Shown: positions 22,385 to 33,600, counted from the first letter of the stretch. The stretch is DNA of 40,496 bases from Biscogniauxia marginata (GCA_022695795.1 MU404241.1:1-40496); one strand, 5' to 3'. Notes: generated from the letters alone by a model not told the origin. Made by a program: numbers and translations.

Positions 22385-22411
22385 CGGCCTGCATCCAGGG
22401 GATGTAGGCCG
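22385..22411. repeat. Inverted repeat, 12-bp stem with 3-nt loop
   Basis: CGGCCTGCATCC and GGATGTAGGCCG pair over 12 bp with one G-T wobble around an AGG loop. It could form a hairpin in an RNA from either strand; it lies about 340 bp beyond the repeat-protein stop codon. Confidence 0.7.
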
Positions 22412-24122
22412 AGGGATGTAGTCGCGAGCCAGTCACAAACCCAGGAGAGCGTGGTCTGGGGGATTTGGGAAGGGGTATTTTGCGGGCAAGAGGAGTTTAG
22501 ATATTGGGTGTTTGGTTGGTTTTGGGTAGAATTGGAGGTTTTTTAGTCATGTAAATAGGAGCTAGATAGATGGCCTCCTCGTCGGGGATTAGCCCCGGCG
22601 GGGACGTCGGGCAGCGAAGTCGGACTTCTGCACCTTCTCGCGGTGTTGCTCGTGAGTAGCCCCGAAGACTAGTTCTTCGGAGTGAAACCAAGCAGAAGAC
22701 GCACAATAGACTGGTTCTCCTTACCGGTGTTCTCCTCTCCTCTCTTGTGACCGTGCAATGCCTGAGGTCTAGCATCATGTATCCCTTCCCTCCGTCCATC
22801 ATAGGCTGGAAAGAGTAACATGGAATACGGTGGATTTTTGTTGTAGATATATACAGGAACTGGATAGTGATATTAGTTTGTGCTAGTTGTCTCGTTCGTG
22901 TTGTCCATGCACTTGCGACTCTGTCCCGCGATCTCAGATTGGGAGCTTTTATGCTTTTGCGCCTCATGTCTCATGAGGTTCGCCATGAGTTGAGATAATT
23001 ATAACATTCCATGCCCTTGTGTGGTGCGTGAGATGTGACTGGCTTCCCAATAGGTTCTTATTATCTGTGAGGTATGAGATTGTTCATAGTCTTGAGTTGT
23101 ATTTACGTTATTTTCCCCGAAAAAAAAGTTGAAGCCCTTGGTGGGAGCCGAATGAAGTTCGAGGACCTAGAAAATATTTCAAAGCTAAAACTAAATAAGA
23201 GGACATAGTACGCTAGATGATGTAGGAGAGGAATAGTAAATTTTCGCACGCGGGATAAATTTGGAGATTGGACAATATAAAAAAAAGGGGTGAGGGGGAA
23301 CATAGTGGAGATTGGCGTTGAAGCATGTGGTCAAAGCGCCTCGATATATACTGAAGTTATCTCCCCTCCTCTCGGAAGTAAATATCTCTATGTTACAGAG
23401 ATTAGATATTGCACACACGACTCGCTAAAGACCATTTTGGTTTTCTGCTGGGCAAATTCAGTTTAGGATAGCTACTACATAGGTAGGTACATATACTTTG
23501 TTGCACAGAAACTTGTCTCAGCAGGTTAAGTACCTACTTGGTAGCTGTTCGGTTATGCGTTCTGTATGCAGCATCCTGGCTTCCTTGTGTAACCGTTGCA
23601 GTCATATATGATTGGCTCATCCGACTAGGAGAGTGCCTAATCGGGCAGTAACTTGATAGTAGTAGCATTTCTGTACAACAGAACATTTAGTCTAGCACTA
23701 TTGGTTTTAGCACTAATATACTTAGCTTGCTAGCTTAGGTATTCGTGTTCCTCTCGGGGTAGTTTGACTGTTGGAGCAGAAATGAGTGATAGTGGGCCTC
23801 TGACATGGCCGCGATGATTGGTCCCGCGGTGATATCATATACGGGAGACCGTTGTTGAGTGAGTCTACTGGACTACTTTAGGTATATATGGAAGTATTCT
23901 GATGCTGCCGTATCTAGGACCTATGTGACCTGGCTCCAGGGACGCGCGGGCGAAAATTGATATCGCTTTCGGACAGGAAGCAGAGGGAATAGGCTATTCA
24001 TTGCATTTCTAACACGAAGCTTAAGGTCGCGGTGGCTTTTAATACTACCTCGAAACTCTATATACAGTATTAAACCACCAGCAACCAAAGCATTCTTCCT
24101 GCACTAGTATTTTTAGAGGGTG

Positions 24123-24162
24123 TTTTTCTTCTTTTTCTTCTTCTTCTTCTTTTTTTTTTTTT
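24123..24162. repeat. T/C tract with TTC repeats
   Basis: A pure pyrimidine tract of about 40 nt made of TTTTTC and TTC units followed by T13 or more. On the minus strand it is a GAA/A-rich tract. Confidence 0.85.
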
Positions 24163-24782
24163 GTTGCGTAATCGCTCTTTTTAGAGAAAACAATCTATCA
24201 CTACTAAATTTGACGAATAAGCCAACCGATCATAAAGTTATTCACGTACTGCGGAAATAAGGGTCGGCATATCGTCACGATGCTAGCATGCAATAGGGCC
24301 GATTACATGGTTATTACGTAAGGAGCTACAATTATAAATACATGGAGAAACGGTCCTTTTGCCTGTAAACGTCTCCTTTGCTTACAGATGACTCTCATGT
24401 AACTCGGCTTTTATCATCATAAGCCTTTATTGATGCTATAGGTTACGGTAACTAGTTTTCTGGATAGACTCCTGACACATATCAGCCCATTTCCATGTAA
24501 TGATATCCTAGGATAGTTACTTCTCTTTAGGCCAACAGTGGCGCCGTACCTCAAATTTTCTGTAGTAACAAGATCATCTCCCATGTGTTTGACTGCGATT
24601 TTATTGGTTGTAAAGAAATCTCAATATGTGCTTTTCTTTTTCAATATATACATCTTAGTAATACAATATGAAGGTAGAATGTAATATGTGTCCGCTATGC
24701 CGAAGAAATTTACCGAAAGAAAAATATATTTGCAGTGTAAGTGGAGTGCACGAAGTAGAAGAAATAGGAGAAGCCAATTGAT

Positions 24783-26128
24783 CTAGGCCGTAAGACGATA
24801 GAGGAGAGTTCCGTAGCCAAGATCGTCATAGCCGCCACTGTTACCACCGTAGTTGCCACCGCCTCCCTCGACCCCACTAGTGCTATTGCCATTCACTTCA
24901 TCTCGGTACAGCTTAGTCCACGAAGCGTCAAGCCCCTTGATGTCGGCATAGTGGGCATATAGCCGCTCGAATCCAGGTCTGTGGGTGTAGCGGGCGCTTT
25001 CGCTAACAACGGTCTGGTTGCCAAGGTAGCTGTCGTACCACGTGTAGGGGACGTCGTAGCCGGTGTTATACTTGGCCACGTATTCGGCACTGTGGATATT
25101 GTTAGTCGTCGCTAAGAAAAAGTTCTATGGGATAAGTAACAAGGGACGCTTACGCAGCTAGACCGGAGTTGTCCATGACGGCATAGAGATCTTCTCCTTG
25201 GTTGTATCCTTGCTGCATGATGGCACCGAGCAGCGCCATGTCCAAAGTCGCATGGCCCTGGTCTCGGCCAGCCTCTTGACCCTGAGCTAGCCTCTTGCCG
25301 GTCCCTTCTTCCGTGAAGTTCGCGTAGATAAAGTTGTTGATTGCACCCCTACCGTCTCCGTGCAGGAAGTAGTCTCGGCCCCAGTTATACATGGTCTGGT
25401 TGTCAGTGTAGACACCGAAAGCCATGATGGCGGCAAGGTTGCAGAAGTCCCAGTTCGCCCACTGCATCATTCCATGATTAGCCGTTGCTCATAAGAATCG
25501 GAGAATTATAGGTATTTTGGAATAAGGAGTTCATTTTTGAGTGTCGTTGGAGTGCTGCACTTACATAGTGGTACTCGTCTTGGTCGTTGTGCGTAGTGAG
25601 GAACCGATAGTTGAGGGGGTAGAAGATGTTCACAAACATCGCCTTCAGCTTATCCTGCGCTGCGGCGTCCCAACCGCTATAATCGCGCATCAGCTCGGCT
25701 GCATTCGCCATCTGGTAGCCGTAGATCCCCGCCGCTAGGAACATGTCGCTATTGCCGCCAATCGCCTCCAGGGTGTTAGCCCATGCGTTCAGGATATTGA
25801 TAGAAGCAGTGGCATAGTCCTCCACGCCCTCGACGTGCCAGCGAATGGCAAGCTGGTACGCGGCATGCACATCTTTGTAAAGAGTGGGATAGTTTTGGGA
25901 ATGAGTGCCGTCGGAGCCCCGATAAATCACCTGCTGTGCGTTGGGTTGGTATGATGATTGGGCGTGCGAGTTGCTGGTGAGCAACTCCCAGGCTGTGTTC
26001 CAAGGCTCCTCGGCCTTGTTGACATGGTCTCTGATTCGGTTCAAGTCTTCCGTCGTATGCAAGAGTCCAGGATGGACGAATGCAACGGCCGACGAAGCTA
26101 GGCTGAGCGATAGTAATGTCTTCAACAT
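24783..26128 (-). CDS. Secreted alginate-lyase-family (PF05426-like) polysaccharide lyase, 392 aa, 3 exons
   Basis: Exons on the minus strand are 26128-25565, 25461-25154 and 25089-24783. Intron 1 (25564-25462, 103 nt, GTAAGTGCAG donor, TGCAG acceptor) is phase 0; intron 2 (25153-25090, 64 nt, GTAAGC donor, CCACAG acceptor) splits an alanine codon. The protein begins with a signal peptide (MLKTLLSLSLASSAVA, cleavage expected after residue 16), followed by FVHPGLLHTTEDLNRIRDHV, typical of fungal members of the alginate lyase/chondroitin AC lyase (alpha/alpha toroid) group. NILNAWANTLEAIGG, WANWDFCNLAAIMAFGVYTDN (from 189) and AGRDQGHATLDMALL (R254-H258) match the conserved core of that family. 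The last 30 residues are Gly/Asn-rich. It probably cleaves uronic-acid polysaccharides outside the cell by beta-elimination; the substrate cannot be told from sequence. All exons are open, so it seems functional. A TATTAAAA motif at 26206-26199 could be its TATA box. Confidence 0.88.
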
Positions 26129-26510
26129 GGTGAGCTCTCTGATATAATCTCGAATGAATTGGTAGTACAGAACTCAGCAATGGGGTGCTTACTTGGGGTT
26201 TTAATATCACAGTCGAGAAGGGACGACGCGCGTGTACGTACGAGTAATCCGATTCCCTCTTGATGCCCGATCCACGATAGTATTCATCGAGGGTCTACTT
26301 CTCCTTGAGGGAGATGAGTCCAGTACTGAGTAGCTGCGCGTATAGCTTCATTAGTGGTGCGCTTACACCGCGGAGTTCCCGCTGGCCCCTTTTCAGATAT
26401 TTGAGGGGCATTCAGACCCAAGCTCAAATCGTTGTCGGTTGTGCCAAGCCGTGTCGGATCGGTCTCTTATTGATGGATCGGGATCCCTCCGTGCACGACC
26501 GTTGACGGAC

Positions 26511-26529
26511 CCCCCGGAAAATCCGGGGG
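26511..26529. repeat. Perfect inverted repeat, 8-bp GC-rich stem, AAA loop
   Basis: CCCCCGGA and TCCGGGGG are exactly complementary around AAA. It is terminator-like in shape but has no gene end close by; the nearest gene (lyase) points away from it. Confidence 0.8.
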
Positions 26530-28120
26530 ATTTAGCAAGGAATATATTACAGGTTACGAACTTTACCATCAAAAGCTTAGCTCATACGTGGTAGCAGAGG
26601 TATGGAACGATTGCTCAAACCGCTAGAACCTCATTGTTGACTGATACGGTCACGACCAGATAATCATTAGAGGTACTCATGTGCCTAGTTTTCAATAAGC
26701 GCTCCATACTCGTGGCTTAGATAGAGACGATCTTCCATTTCTTTGCTATTCCAAGTAGCTGGAAATGTCGGCCATGCCTACTAGTTTCGGAAGGCCCCGT
26801 CGTCTGACGATCAAATGATTTCCATACGGGTTCGGAGGTTAAACCTCTGCGGCTCCACGGCGTATGAATAAGTCTCCGATGCGCTCCTCGGGATATTCGG
26901 GTGTTAACATACCCAGATTTACCATGTGACAGGGTAAGGGGCAGACGAAGATGCCGTGTTTCAACAAAACTATATTCAATGTAGTCGAATTGACGCGTCT
27001 TATCACAGGTGTCTAGTTGTCATTTGTTTGTTAATGCTTTTTCACCTTGTTAAGAACGAGCATCATCCATACGCATTACTACTATATCGTCTGCTTTGTT
27101 ATGCACGCCCACTTGATTTCACATTAAAGGGTTTCTAGTCTGTTCTATATAGTGTGCCTTAAGAGGGTTTTCAAAGAAATGGATGGTACTATCATCTTGG
27201 AGCCTTGTATTTGTAAATCCAATGTATGAGTGAACACATTTGCCTACCCCTATAAGTTAGATAACCAACAAGGCGATCTTAAGGTGCCTATTTGAAGTTC
27301 AACATTTCTAGTGTATGTAATGCCTAACAGTATTAATCGTATCCACTTAACCCACTTAGAGATCCACTATGATCGCCTCATGTGCAATATATACGTGCAT
27401 CAGGCATAGGAAATATCCCCAGTATATACCACACAATACACACTAGAAGCTTAAACGTAGAACCCATATGGGGATAGCGTCCACAATTTCCTCCATCCCT
27501 GTAAAACAACAGGGTCTGTAAAAGAGTAACTACCCTTGTACTATATCACGTTAGTAGCGTGAATAGTGAGACCTGCACGCAATCCAACCCCCGTAAACCA
27601 TCTCTGAAGATCGACTCACGTATTTGGACTCGTATAGACTCCTTGCCATATATCCCGGCGTAACTTCCAATTCTAGGTCCATATCTAGGCCAACTAATCC
27701 CCCTTTTTGCAGACCTTGATCGCATCGGCATCTCTGGGACTACGATCGTGAGAGTAGAGATTTTCTTCTGTCTGATCCCCGTAAAGGACAACGCGTCGTA
27801 GTATATATGGCTTTAGTAACGTGGGCAGCGAATCGATATCGGAAGACTAGCTGATAAATCTTTTTTTATAGGAATGTCTGGGCCTTGGAGTAGATCTAGC
27901 ATTCTGCTTTGTCACGATGCTGATGGCCAAGGGGCGTGAGTTCATTTGATAGTGTAGCGTGTCGCCTGAGCTACCTGGTAGTCTAGCTTGGCCTGGGTAA
28001 GATCGACAAGACGCTAACGAGATGCTTGACAGATTGTCGGTTTCAAGTTTCGTCTCCCCTGGTAAATTCTTCACGACTATACCTCTCCAGGGATTATTGC
28101 AGTTACGGCTCCATAAGGGC

Positions 28121-28150
28121 CCATTTAGCCCCATTTGACCCCATTTGACT
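28121..28150. repeat. Three tandem copies of CCATTTGACC
   Basis: Three 10-nt units (CCATTTAGCC, CCATTTGACC, CCATTTGACT) sit exactly at the left edge of the first AT-rich block. Confidence 0.8.
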
Positions 28151-28387
28151 TTATAGCCCTAGATAAGCCATGATCTTATTAGTAACCCCTATTATAAATA
28201 TACCTAGCCACTTATTTTCAGGTGTAATATATATATTATTATAAATATTTTCGTTATTTTTAGTATTTTAAGTGTTTTTTTAGTGTTTTTTAATAAAACT
28301 TAATTAAATATATAAAACAAATAAAAACTTATTAAAATGCTTTTATTTTTATTAAAATATATTTTCCTCTTTATTATAAAACTCTTT

Positions 28388-28600
28388 AACGTGTCTTATA
28401 AGCGAGTAAGCTATATAAATAAATAAACTAGTTTTTATAACTTTCGTAATTTTAATTATTAAAAAACATTTACGCGACATTAAAATTAATTAATTAATAT
28501 TATTATTCGAATTATCTTTTTTAATTTTACGCTTTAAAAACTAAATACCTTTTTTATATTAAATATTTATTTTTTTAATATATAATTTAAATCGATTAAT
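28388..28600 (+). repeat. Interspersed AT-rich repeat, copy 1
   Basis: It matches 40294-40490 in direct orientation. The part 28432-28472 differs at only one position (A versus G) from 40321-40361; elsewhere C/T and G/A differences and short indels accumulate, as expected from independent RIP of two copies. Confidence 0.8.
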
Positions 28601-28757
28601 TTATAAATAATATACTTATTATTATTATTAAAACGCGTAAAATTATATTTATATATTATTTACGTAATTATATAACTAAAAAAAGGGCTAAGACTTTTCC
28701 AATTTTTACGTGCGAAGTTATGAATTTTTAAAAAACTTGATTTTATATGGTATATCG

Positions 28758-28963
28758 AGTGGCCTACTCGCTTGTGTGGCTGTGACAGGCAGGGGTCACG
28801 GAAGCTACTAGCACGTACCGTACCTGTAACAGGTATAAAAGGGTAGCCTCTCTCTCCCCTTTCTTTGGGATAAGGCAAGCGTTTGTCTTGCTCTATCCCT
28901 TCCCCATAGGAATACACTGGTTATACCTAGCTTGCCTTACCTCCGTGATAGTGGCCTACTCGC
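28758..28963. repeat. Direct repeats of AGTGGCCTACTCGC, 192 bp apart
   Basis: The 14-nt sequence occurs at 28758-28771 and 28950-28963 and is itself almost palindromic (GAGTGGCC/TACTC). Between the copies lie TGTGACAGGCAGGGGTCACG (from 28781), a TATAAAA and a pyrimidine-rich stretch, which could belong to a long terminal repeat. Confidence 0.6.
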
Positions 28964-29239
28964 ATATAAGACACGTTAACTATTAAAGTCTTAATAAAAC
29001 TTATTATACTTATTAAAAAAAAATCTATATATATAACCCTCGTTTTACTATCTATTTATAATTATTAATATATAAAGAATTACGCGATATTTATAAAGAT
29101 CACGGTTTAAGAAAAGTATTGCCGTTATTACTTAAATAATAAGATTTTAATAGAACTATTTTAGTAGGTAGTTAGCGATATATAGCTACCTAGTTATTAT
29201 CTTTTCTGCTTATGGGACAAGGGCCTTGTAGCATCATAA

Positions 29240-29533
29240 CGGTTATGCCAGTTTTCTTTAGAGCCGTCGTGGGAGAGACATATCCGTAACCACGGCATAT
29301 CGATGCTGCCATCATGCCCTGACGAACGTTGTACCGAGAAGTTCGACAATGCCGACTCCTTTAGCAATTATATGCAAGATCTGCATCGTATTCCCAAGAG
29401 GCTCTTGGTCGTGGCTGGTATTGGTGTTAAAAGAAAAGCTAGTACTGAATATCCGCTTGATCAGGAGGGAAAGCGGTTGTGTGGTTGGGACGAAATCAAG
29501 TTTGTCTTCGAACCCGGGGCCTCTGTTGTTTAG
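29240..29533 (+). pseudogene. Remnant of a fungal C2H2-type zinc-finger protein
   Basis: The open frame runs through SLEPSWERHIRNHGISMLPS, then CPDERCTEKFDNADSFSNYMQDLHRIP and ends at 29533. This matches the arrangement of fungal tandem C2H2 proteins, where a finger ending in RHI-x2-H is followed by C-x4-C...F-x5-F-x2-H/Y-x4-H. In the second finger the first His position is Tyr (SNYMQDLH). Upstream the frame meets a TAA at 29237-29239 and then AT-rich RIP-like sequence, so the N-terminal part is missing or destroyed. The first ATG (29303) would give 76 aa without a complete finger. It is therefore a relic, not a working gene. Confidence 0.5.
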
Positions 29534-29965
29534 GGAGGTGCCGAAGACCATATGATAGTGAAGGGATACGAGACAAGTGGACACCCAACCCAATTGCTAA
29601 GCCGCTCTTGTTAAGACCTTATAAGAGCTATGGATAAGGAGGGAGTGTACTGTATTCAGAGTCGGATTAGACTCTATGATGGTAAGCGGCCCCCTGTGAG
29701 CCTTGAGCATATTGTATACCTTTAAGGACATCTTAGAAGAGAATATAACGAGTACGAAGATACTTGGATATATGATTATCCGGTGAGGCGATTCTTCCGC
29801 GGCTTGTTCATTATGCTCATCAGTATAAGAACAGCTTATTCCCCTCAAGACTAGTCTCTAATCTCTTTTCCTTCTTTCCCACAATCTTTTTTTTCCCTAC
29901 ACCTCCTTCACAAATCAAGCTCTAGCCCCTATTATCATTCTGGCAGACCCGGAAGTTATATCGAA
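29534..29965. other. Spacer with pyrimidine-rich leader-like sequence
   Basis: No gene. 29840-29930 is T/C-rich (CTCTTTTCCTTCTTTCCC, TTTTTTTTCCC) and looks like the leader of the short frame starting at 29966. Confidence 0.4.
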
Positions 29966-30238
29966 ATGGCAACCAACGCTTCGACTAAACCCTCAGCAAA
30001 CGTCAAACGTTTGCGGGAGCCATATGTCATCGCGATTCGCGAATATGCTACTCTTAGAAAAGGGGGTACCCTGTGAGTGATGTGTGGGTACGGAAACAAG
30101 GAAGCCTGGCGAGCTCCTGTGGGATGAGTGTGTACGTATGTGCGTGGGGGGGCTTTCAGGAGAAGTTCCCCAGGCGCCGCATCATACGTTTACACAAAAA
30201 TCCCTATGATGTATAACGATGACACTTCTTGTAACTAG
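29966..30238 (+). CDS. Possible 61-aa two-exon gene or 5' remnant of a larger gene
   Basis: The ATG at 29966 (context GAAATGGC) follows a fungal-style pyrimidine-rich leader and opens MATNASTKPSANVKRLREPY, running to a GTGAGTG donor at 30073. Joining to the TTTCAG acceptor ending at 30159 (87-nt intron) gives LRSSPGAASYVYTKIPMM and a stop at 30238. The frame through the donor would stop at once (TGA), so splicing is needed for anything longer than 36 aa. A clear branch site is missing. No family recognised. It may be the surviving start of a gene whose body has been lost. Confidence 0.25.
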
Positions 30239-32400
30239 GCGGAATATCCCAGGAAATTGAGTTTGAAGAGTCAAATAATGAATGAAAGTTCTTTCTTTGG
30301 TTCGTCTATCACGGGGGTGGAAGACTCCTATAATCCAATATCTAGAATGTTTTGTTAATAAAAGTGAACTGATCACAAGACATCCATATAATATAATATG
30401 CACGCTTTATAATGCACGTTTAATGCGGTTAGTATTATTCCATTTGTGTTAATCTTAAGTGGATGCAGTAAAAAGATGCTGCATTAGTTTGCCTAGTAAC
30501 GTTGCTGCTCATCGGGATTATTCAAGCATGATCGGCCGTTTCTATCTCTATCAATGCTGCTTTTTATTAAGAAATATACATTAGAATGAACGTTATGCAT
30601 ATGATAACTTGGTCTTAACCAACACCCCAGCTGTGACAACTTGATTTTTTCCTTGCAAGAAACCACTCTCCAACTCATCCACGGAAACGCTGAGATGGTT
30701 GGTAATATATGGAGTGAATATCTTATGAGGATCACAGAGTTCTAGGATACCTGCCTTGATAGGCCTGTCACATGAAGCAAGATCACACTCCTAACAATAC
30801 ATATTAGTCACAAAGTCATAAAACTATACATGAATAGAGATATAGTGAAACTTGGTCATGCGACATGAAGCGGCCGGCATTTTCGAAATTAATGCCCAAC
30901 AAATATTTGGATGCCTTCCTATTCGTAGTATTGTTAAGCTGTTTTGGTGCTCTTGTGTGGTCACCGGGGGGTCATCAAGCGGTCTTGACTGCTGAGATGG
31001 GAGGACATAGTAGACTATACTAGCTTAGGAAGGAGTTCAAAGTATGTAGGCGAAGCCCAGATATACATTTTACAAAGCGAGGCTACCAGGGCCGTATTAC
31101 CCCTATTTCGATATTGGTTTCTATCGGCTCCCTCACTTTACCATTGTTATCAATTGACTTGTGTTCATAATCTCTTAGTCATTTTCCAGGCAGTACAGCA
31201 ATTATAGGACTCATTTCGATTATCTCGGACAACTGAATCTTACTTTCTACCTGGAGGAAATGTATTAGACTTGGTTCGGAGATAGAGTCGTCTTGTTTTA
31301 CGCGTACTTAGGCATGTTTTCTCCCGAGGTAGCTAACGTAGAAAGACCTTCACATGGTGGGTAGCCAACACGAAAAATGATTGCTCGACTATATTATTAT
31401 CTGCGACAAGGGCAATCATTGCTGCCAGGGTGGACGGCACGCTCTTCCATTATTTGGGTGGAGCTACGAAATACCTTGATGATTTCTCCCTAACACTTAT
31501 GTCCATGAGTTGCGGACCCCAAGATGCAACCTGCTGCAGAAAGGAAACCCCGAAGCTGAATAGGTCTTCGTATTGGATGTTTTACCGTGATCACCAACAC
31601 CTAGAAGTTACGAAACTAAGCGTGGGGGTTTCCTATAACGATACTACGGTACATCAGTTTGAACCTGGTCACTTCGATAAATTAGCGTAACACGATGGAT
31701 ACTGACGCCTAAATCTACATCCATTCATCACTTACACTCGTACACCCGTCGTGGACTGTCCCTAGGGAATGCCCAACCGGCCCAATGCTCGGAGTTGATT
31801 GCATTTCAAATCGTCTTCTAAGCAACGATTTTATGTCCTAACCCTGTTTTCAGTGTTGCTTGATGCGGACTTTGACTCGTACACTAATGCATGTAGACTA
31901 CTGTAGTCCCCCGTATGTGGAGATTATAATGCAGCTTATGGACTTCCCAACAAGAGTTGTATCATCACTTGACATTATGAACTTAATAAAGGTCTGTTGA
32001 CACTGGTATCATCGTAAATATGAGAAGATCATGGCTCAAAACGTGTGAAGATGCGTTGTTATTGTAACTTAAACTTGTAATTGGGTGGTTTTCGCCAAGT
32101 CAGTTGGTAAAGTCCCATCCCTCTCTTGCATATGGGCAAGTAACTCCACCAAGCAGGATCACACTAGAAGCGTAGTGGTGGGTTGACAGAGGCTCATTGC
32201 TAGCTGTAGGACTTAGTAACCATTAACGTAAGTAGCTGATCTGTTTATATGATAATATAAAGCTCCGGTCTACTGTCCACAACTCCTATGATCAGTTACG
32301 GCCGTCAAGCAGGTTCTCTAATTTATTGCTTTGGAACTTAGTACTTCATCACTTACAAGGCAATTCTTTCTCTGAACCCTAAGTGCTGTCGCTTTTCAGC
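30239..32400. other. Gene-poor region, one doubtful ORF
   Basis: Only the frame at 31430-31690 (86 codons from a GTG; first ATG inside is MSMSCGPQDATCC) looks at all protein-like, with a few Cys and a hydrophilic end (VSYNDTTVHQFEPGHFDKLA). I cannot tie it to a family or to splice sites. The right edge (32220-32400) is the 5' flank of the nuclease-like pseudogene. Confidence 0.4.
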
Positions 32401-33600
32401 ATGGAGGACGAAACCATTCTACAGTTTCTGGACCGGCCAAATGCGCCCATCACTACAAATTGTCCCCCCTCAGCCTGGAACACTATAGTTCAGAATCCCC
32501 CAACTATAGAGCAGAGGACCTACTGGGACGAGTTCAAAGAGTACATCGAACATTACAAGCAATATGTCGAAATCCCCTTCCCCGATGCACCCGAGCCAAT
32601 AGACTATTTGAAGAAACGGACTTCCGAGCTCACGGTCTTTAACGAGGACTCATTGAAGCATATTTCGGCTCGATGGCTACTTGCTAATCTCAACGACGCG
32701 CTGGCCCAGTTGGCCAAGGACCGCGGTTTCAATTACACGGTTCAATTACACGCAGGACGATCACTAACTGGTAAAGGAGGGATGACTGTCATACCAGATT
32801 TGCTGCTTCATGTAGTGTACTCTGACGGGAGAATCAATTACGACAACCCTCTCCTAGCTGGTGACTTCAAGTTGGGATCAAAATGGACGGCTAAACCTAA
32901 AGGTGATGAGCATCCACTTGATGATTGGGAACGGCCTCAAAACCAGATGGGGCTGTATATGTAGTCGCTAGGGATCCCCTGGTCCTTAATCATCAGCGAT
33001 AAGGAGGCTGTTATCTTCCGAGGGACACAGATAGAAGTCCATCCCGACCTAGCTGCGTCTCGGACACGCCGGCACCAGGCCCAACCTCGACCACCTCAGG
33101 GCTTCTCTTCAGATCCCCCCGAGCCAGAGAGCCCTCAGGTGACGTCAAGCATTTCTTACAATACCGAGGACGCGGCCAGGGATGTGGATTTCGATAAAAT
33201 CGAGTACTTCAGTACTCCTTGGGACAATGAAGAGAATGATTGTGCTCCATAATTTCTTCATCTTTTGTTCATCATCTGCGTGCAAGCTGGATACGGACAG
33301 AATACGCTCGACTCTAAGTATGAAGATCTGGATCAATGGATGGTGATGCCCGACGGCAAGTACATGAACATCGTTACTAAAATGGTGGCTTCTACTGTAC
33401 CTGAGGGATCATCAGTTCGCCAATACGACAAAGTGTACGAGAGATCTGGGAGGACCTATAACTATGAGGAGGATGAGCAACGAGGCGCGGCTTCGGATCG
33501 TGAGATTCCCGACAGCCAGGGAACAGGTGATACCATGGGTGAAGGAGGTAACAGCCAGGGATCGGATGTGGTCATGGACGAAGCAAGAAGCAGCCAGTGA
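32401..33600 (+). pseudogene. PD-(D/E)XK nuclease-like protein gene with two in-frame stop codons
   Basis: One frame of 400 codons begins with MEDETILQFLDRPNAP (ATG in context CAGCATGG) and is broken by TAG at 32962-32964 (codon 188) and TAA at 33250-33252 (codon 284), ending with TGA at 33598-33600. Codons 1-187 contain a helical lead-in, then VIPDLLLHVVY (D133) and LLAGDFKLGSKW (D155, K157), the spacing expected of a PD-(D/E)XK core, followed by PQNQMGLYM. After the TAG the frame continues as SLGIPWSLIISDKEAVIFRG, the usual next strand in this fold, so the stop is premature. After the TAA it continues as FLHLLFIICVQAGYGQN and KYEDLDQWMVMPDGKY. Both stops fit C-to-T change of CAG and CAA. 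No plausible intron removes them: the only GT...AG pair around the TAG is 36 nt. Nuclease activity is inferred from motif only. Confidence 0.65.

Larger units (their letters stand above)
22050..24782. other. Gene-poor region between repeat-protein and lyase genes
   Basis: The first part (22050-22200) is T/C-rich and probably the 3' untranslated region of the repeat-protein gene. A (CA)8 microsatellite lies at 22211-22226, a CGTGCC-GACGA-GGCACG hairpin near 22351-22367 and a 12-bp hairpin at 22385-22411. A T/C tract with TTC repeats is at 24123-24162. The 156-codon minus frame at 22497-22967 has no recognisable feature. The 23100-24700 part is AT-leaning with no gene that I can support. 24660-24782 is the 3' flank of the lyase gene. 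Confidence 0.5.
26207..28150. other. Gene-free region, small hairpin and repeats only
   Basis: Beyond the lyase promoter (26129-26300) I find no gene. A perfect 8-bp hairpin (CCCCCGGA-AAA-TCCGGGGG, 26511-26529) and the 10-nt tandem repeat at 28121-28150 stand out. Frames such as 26305-26505, 27546-27791 and 27847-28134 carry no recognisable domain. Confidence 0.5.
28151..29200. mobile_element. AT-rich, RIP-like transposon relic with a GC-normal island
   Basis: From about 28190 to 28680 the sequence is nearly all A and T, with TpA very common and CpA/TpG rare, while a few CpG remain (for example ACGCGTAAA). That is the pattern left by repeat-induced point mutation. The segment 28388-28600 reappears in the same orientation at 40294-40490, showing that this is an interspersed repeat. 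Between 28735 and 28975 lies an island of normal composition holding TATAAAA (28834-28840) and flanked by a 14-nt direct repeat. AT-rich sequence resumes at 28975-29200. No reading frame of the element can be recognised. The element class is unknown; an LTR retrotransposon is my best guess. Confidence 0.65.

Noticed and set aside
22497..22967. 156-codon minus-strand frame after the repeat-protein gene
   Set aside because: Starts with ATG, but composition is unlike protein domains, no family is recognisable, and it lies antisense in the likely 3' flank of the neighbouring gene.
32962..32997. A 36-nt intron that would remove the TAG in the nuclease-like gene
   Set aside because: Too short for fungal splicing, no branch site, and it would delete a conserved-looking strand (SLGIPWSLII).
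32962..33252. Programmed stop-codon readthrough in the nuclease-like gene
   Set aside because: Contexts TAG-TCG and TAA-TTT do not match known readthrough signals, and two stops in one gene argue for decay.
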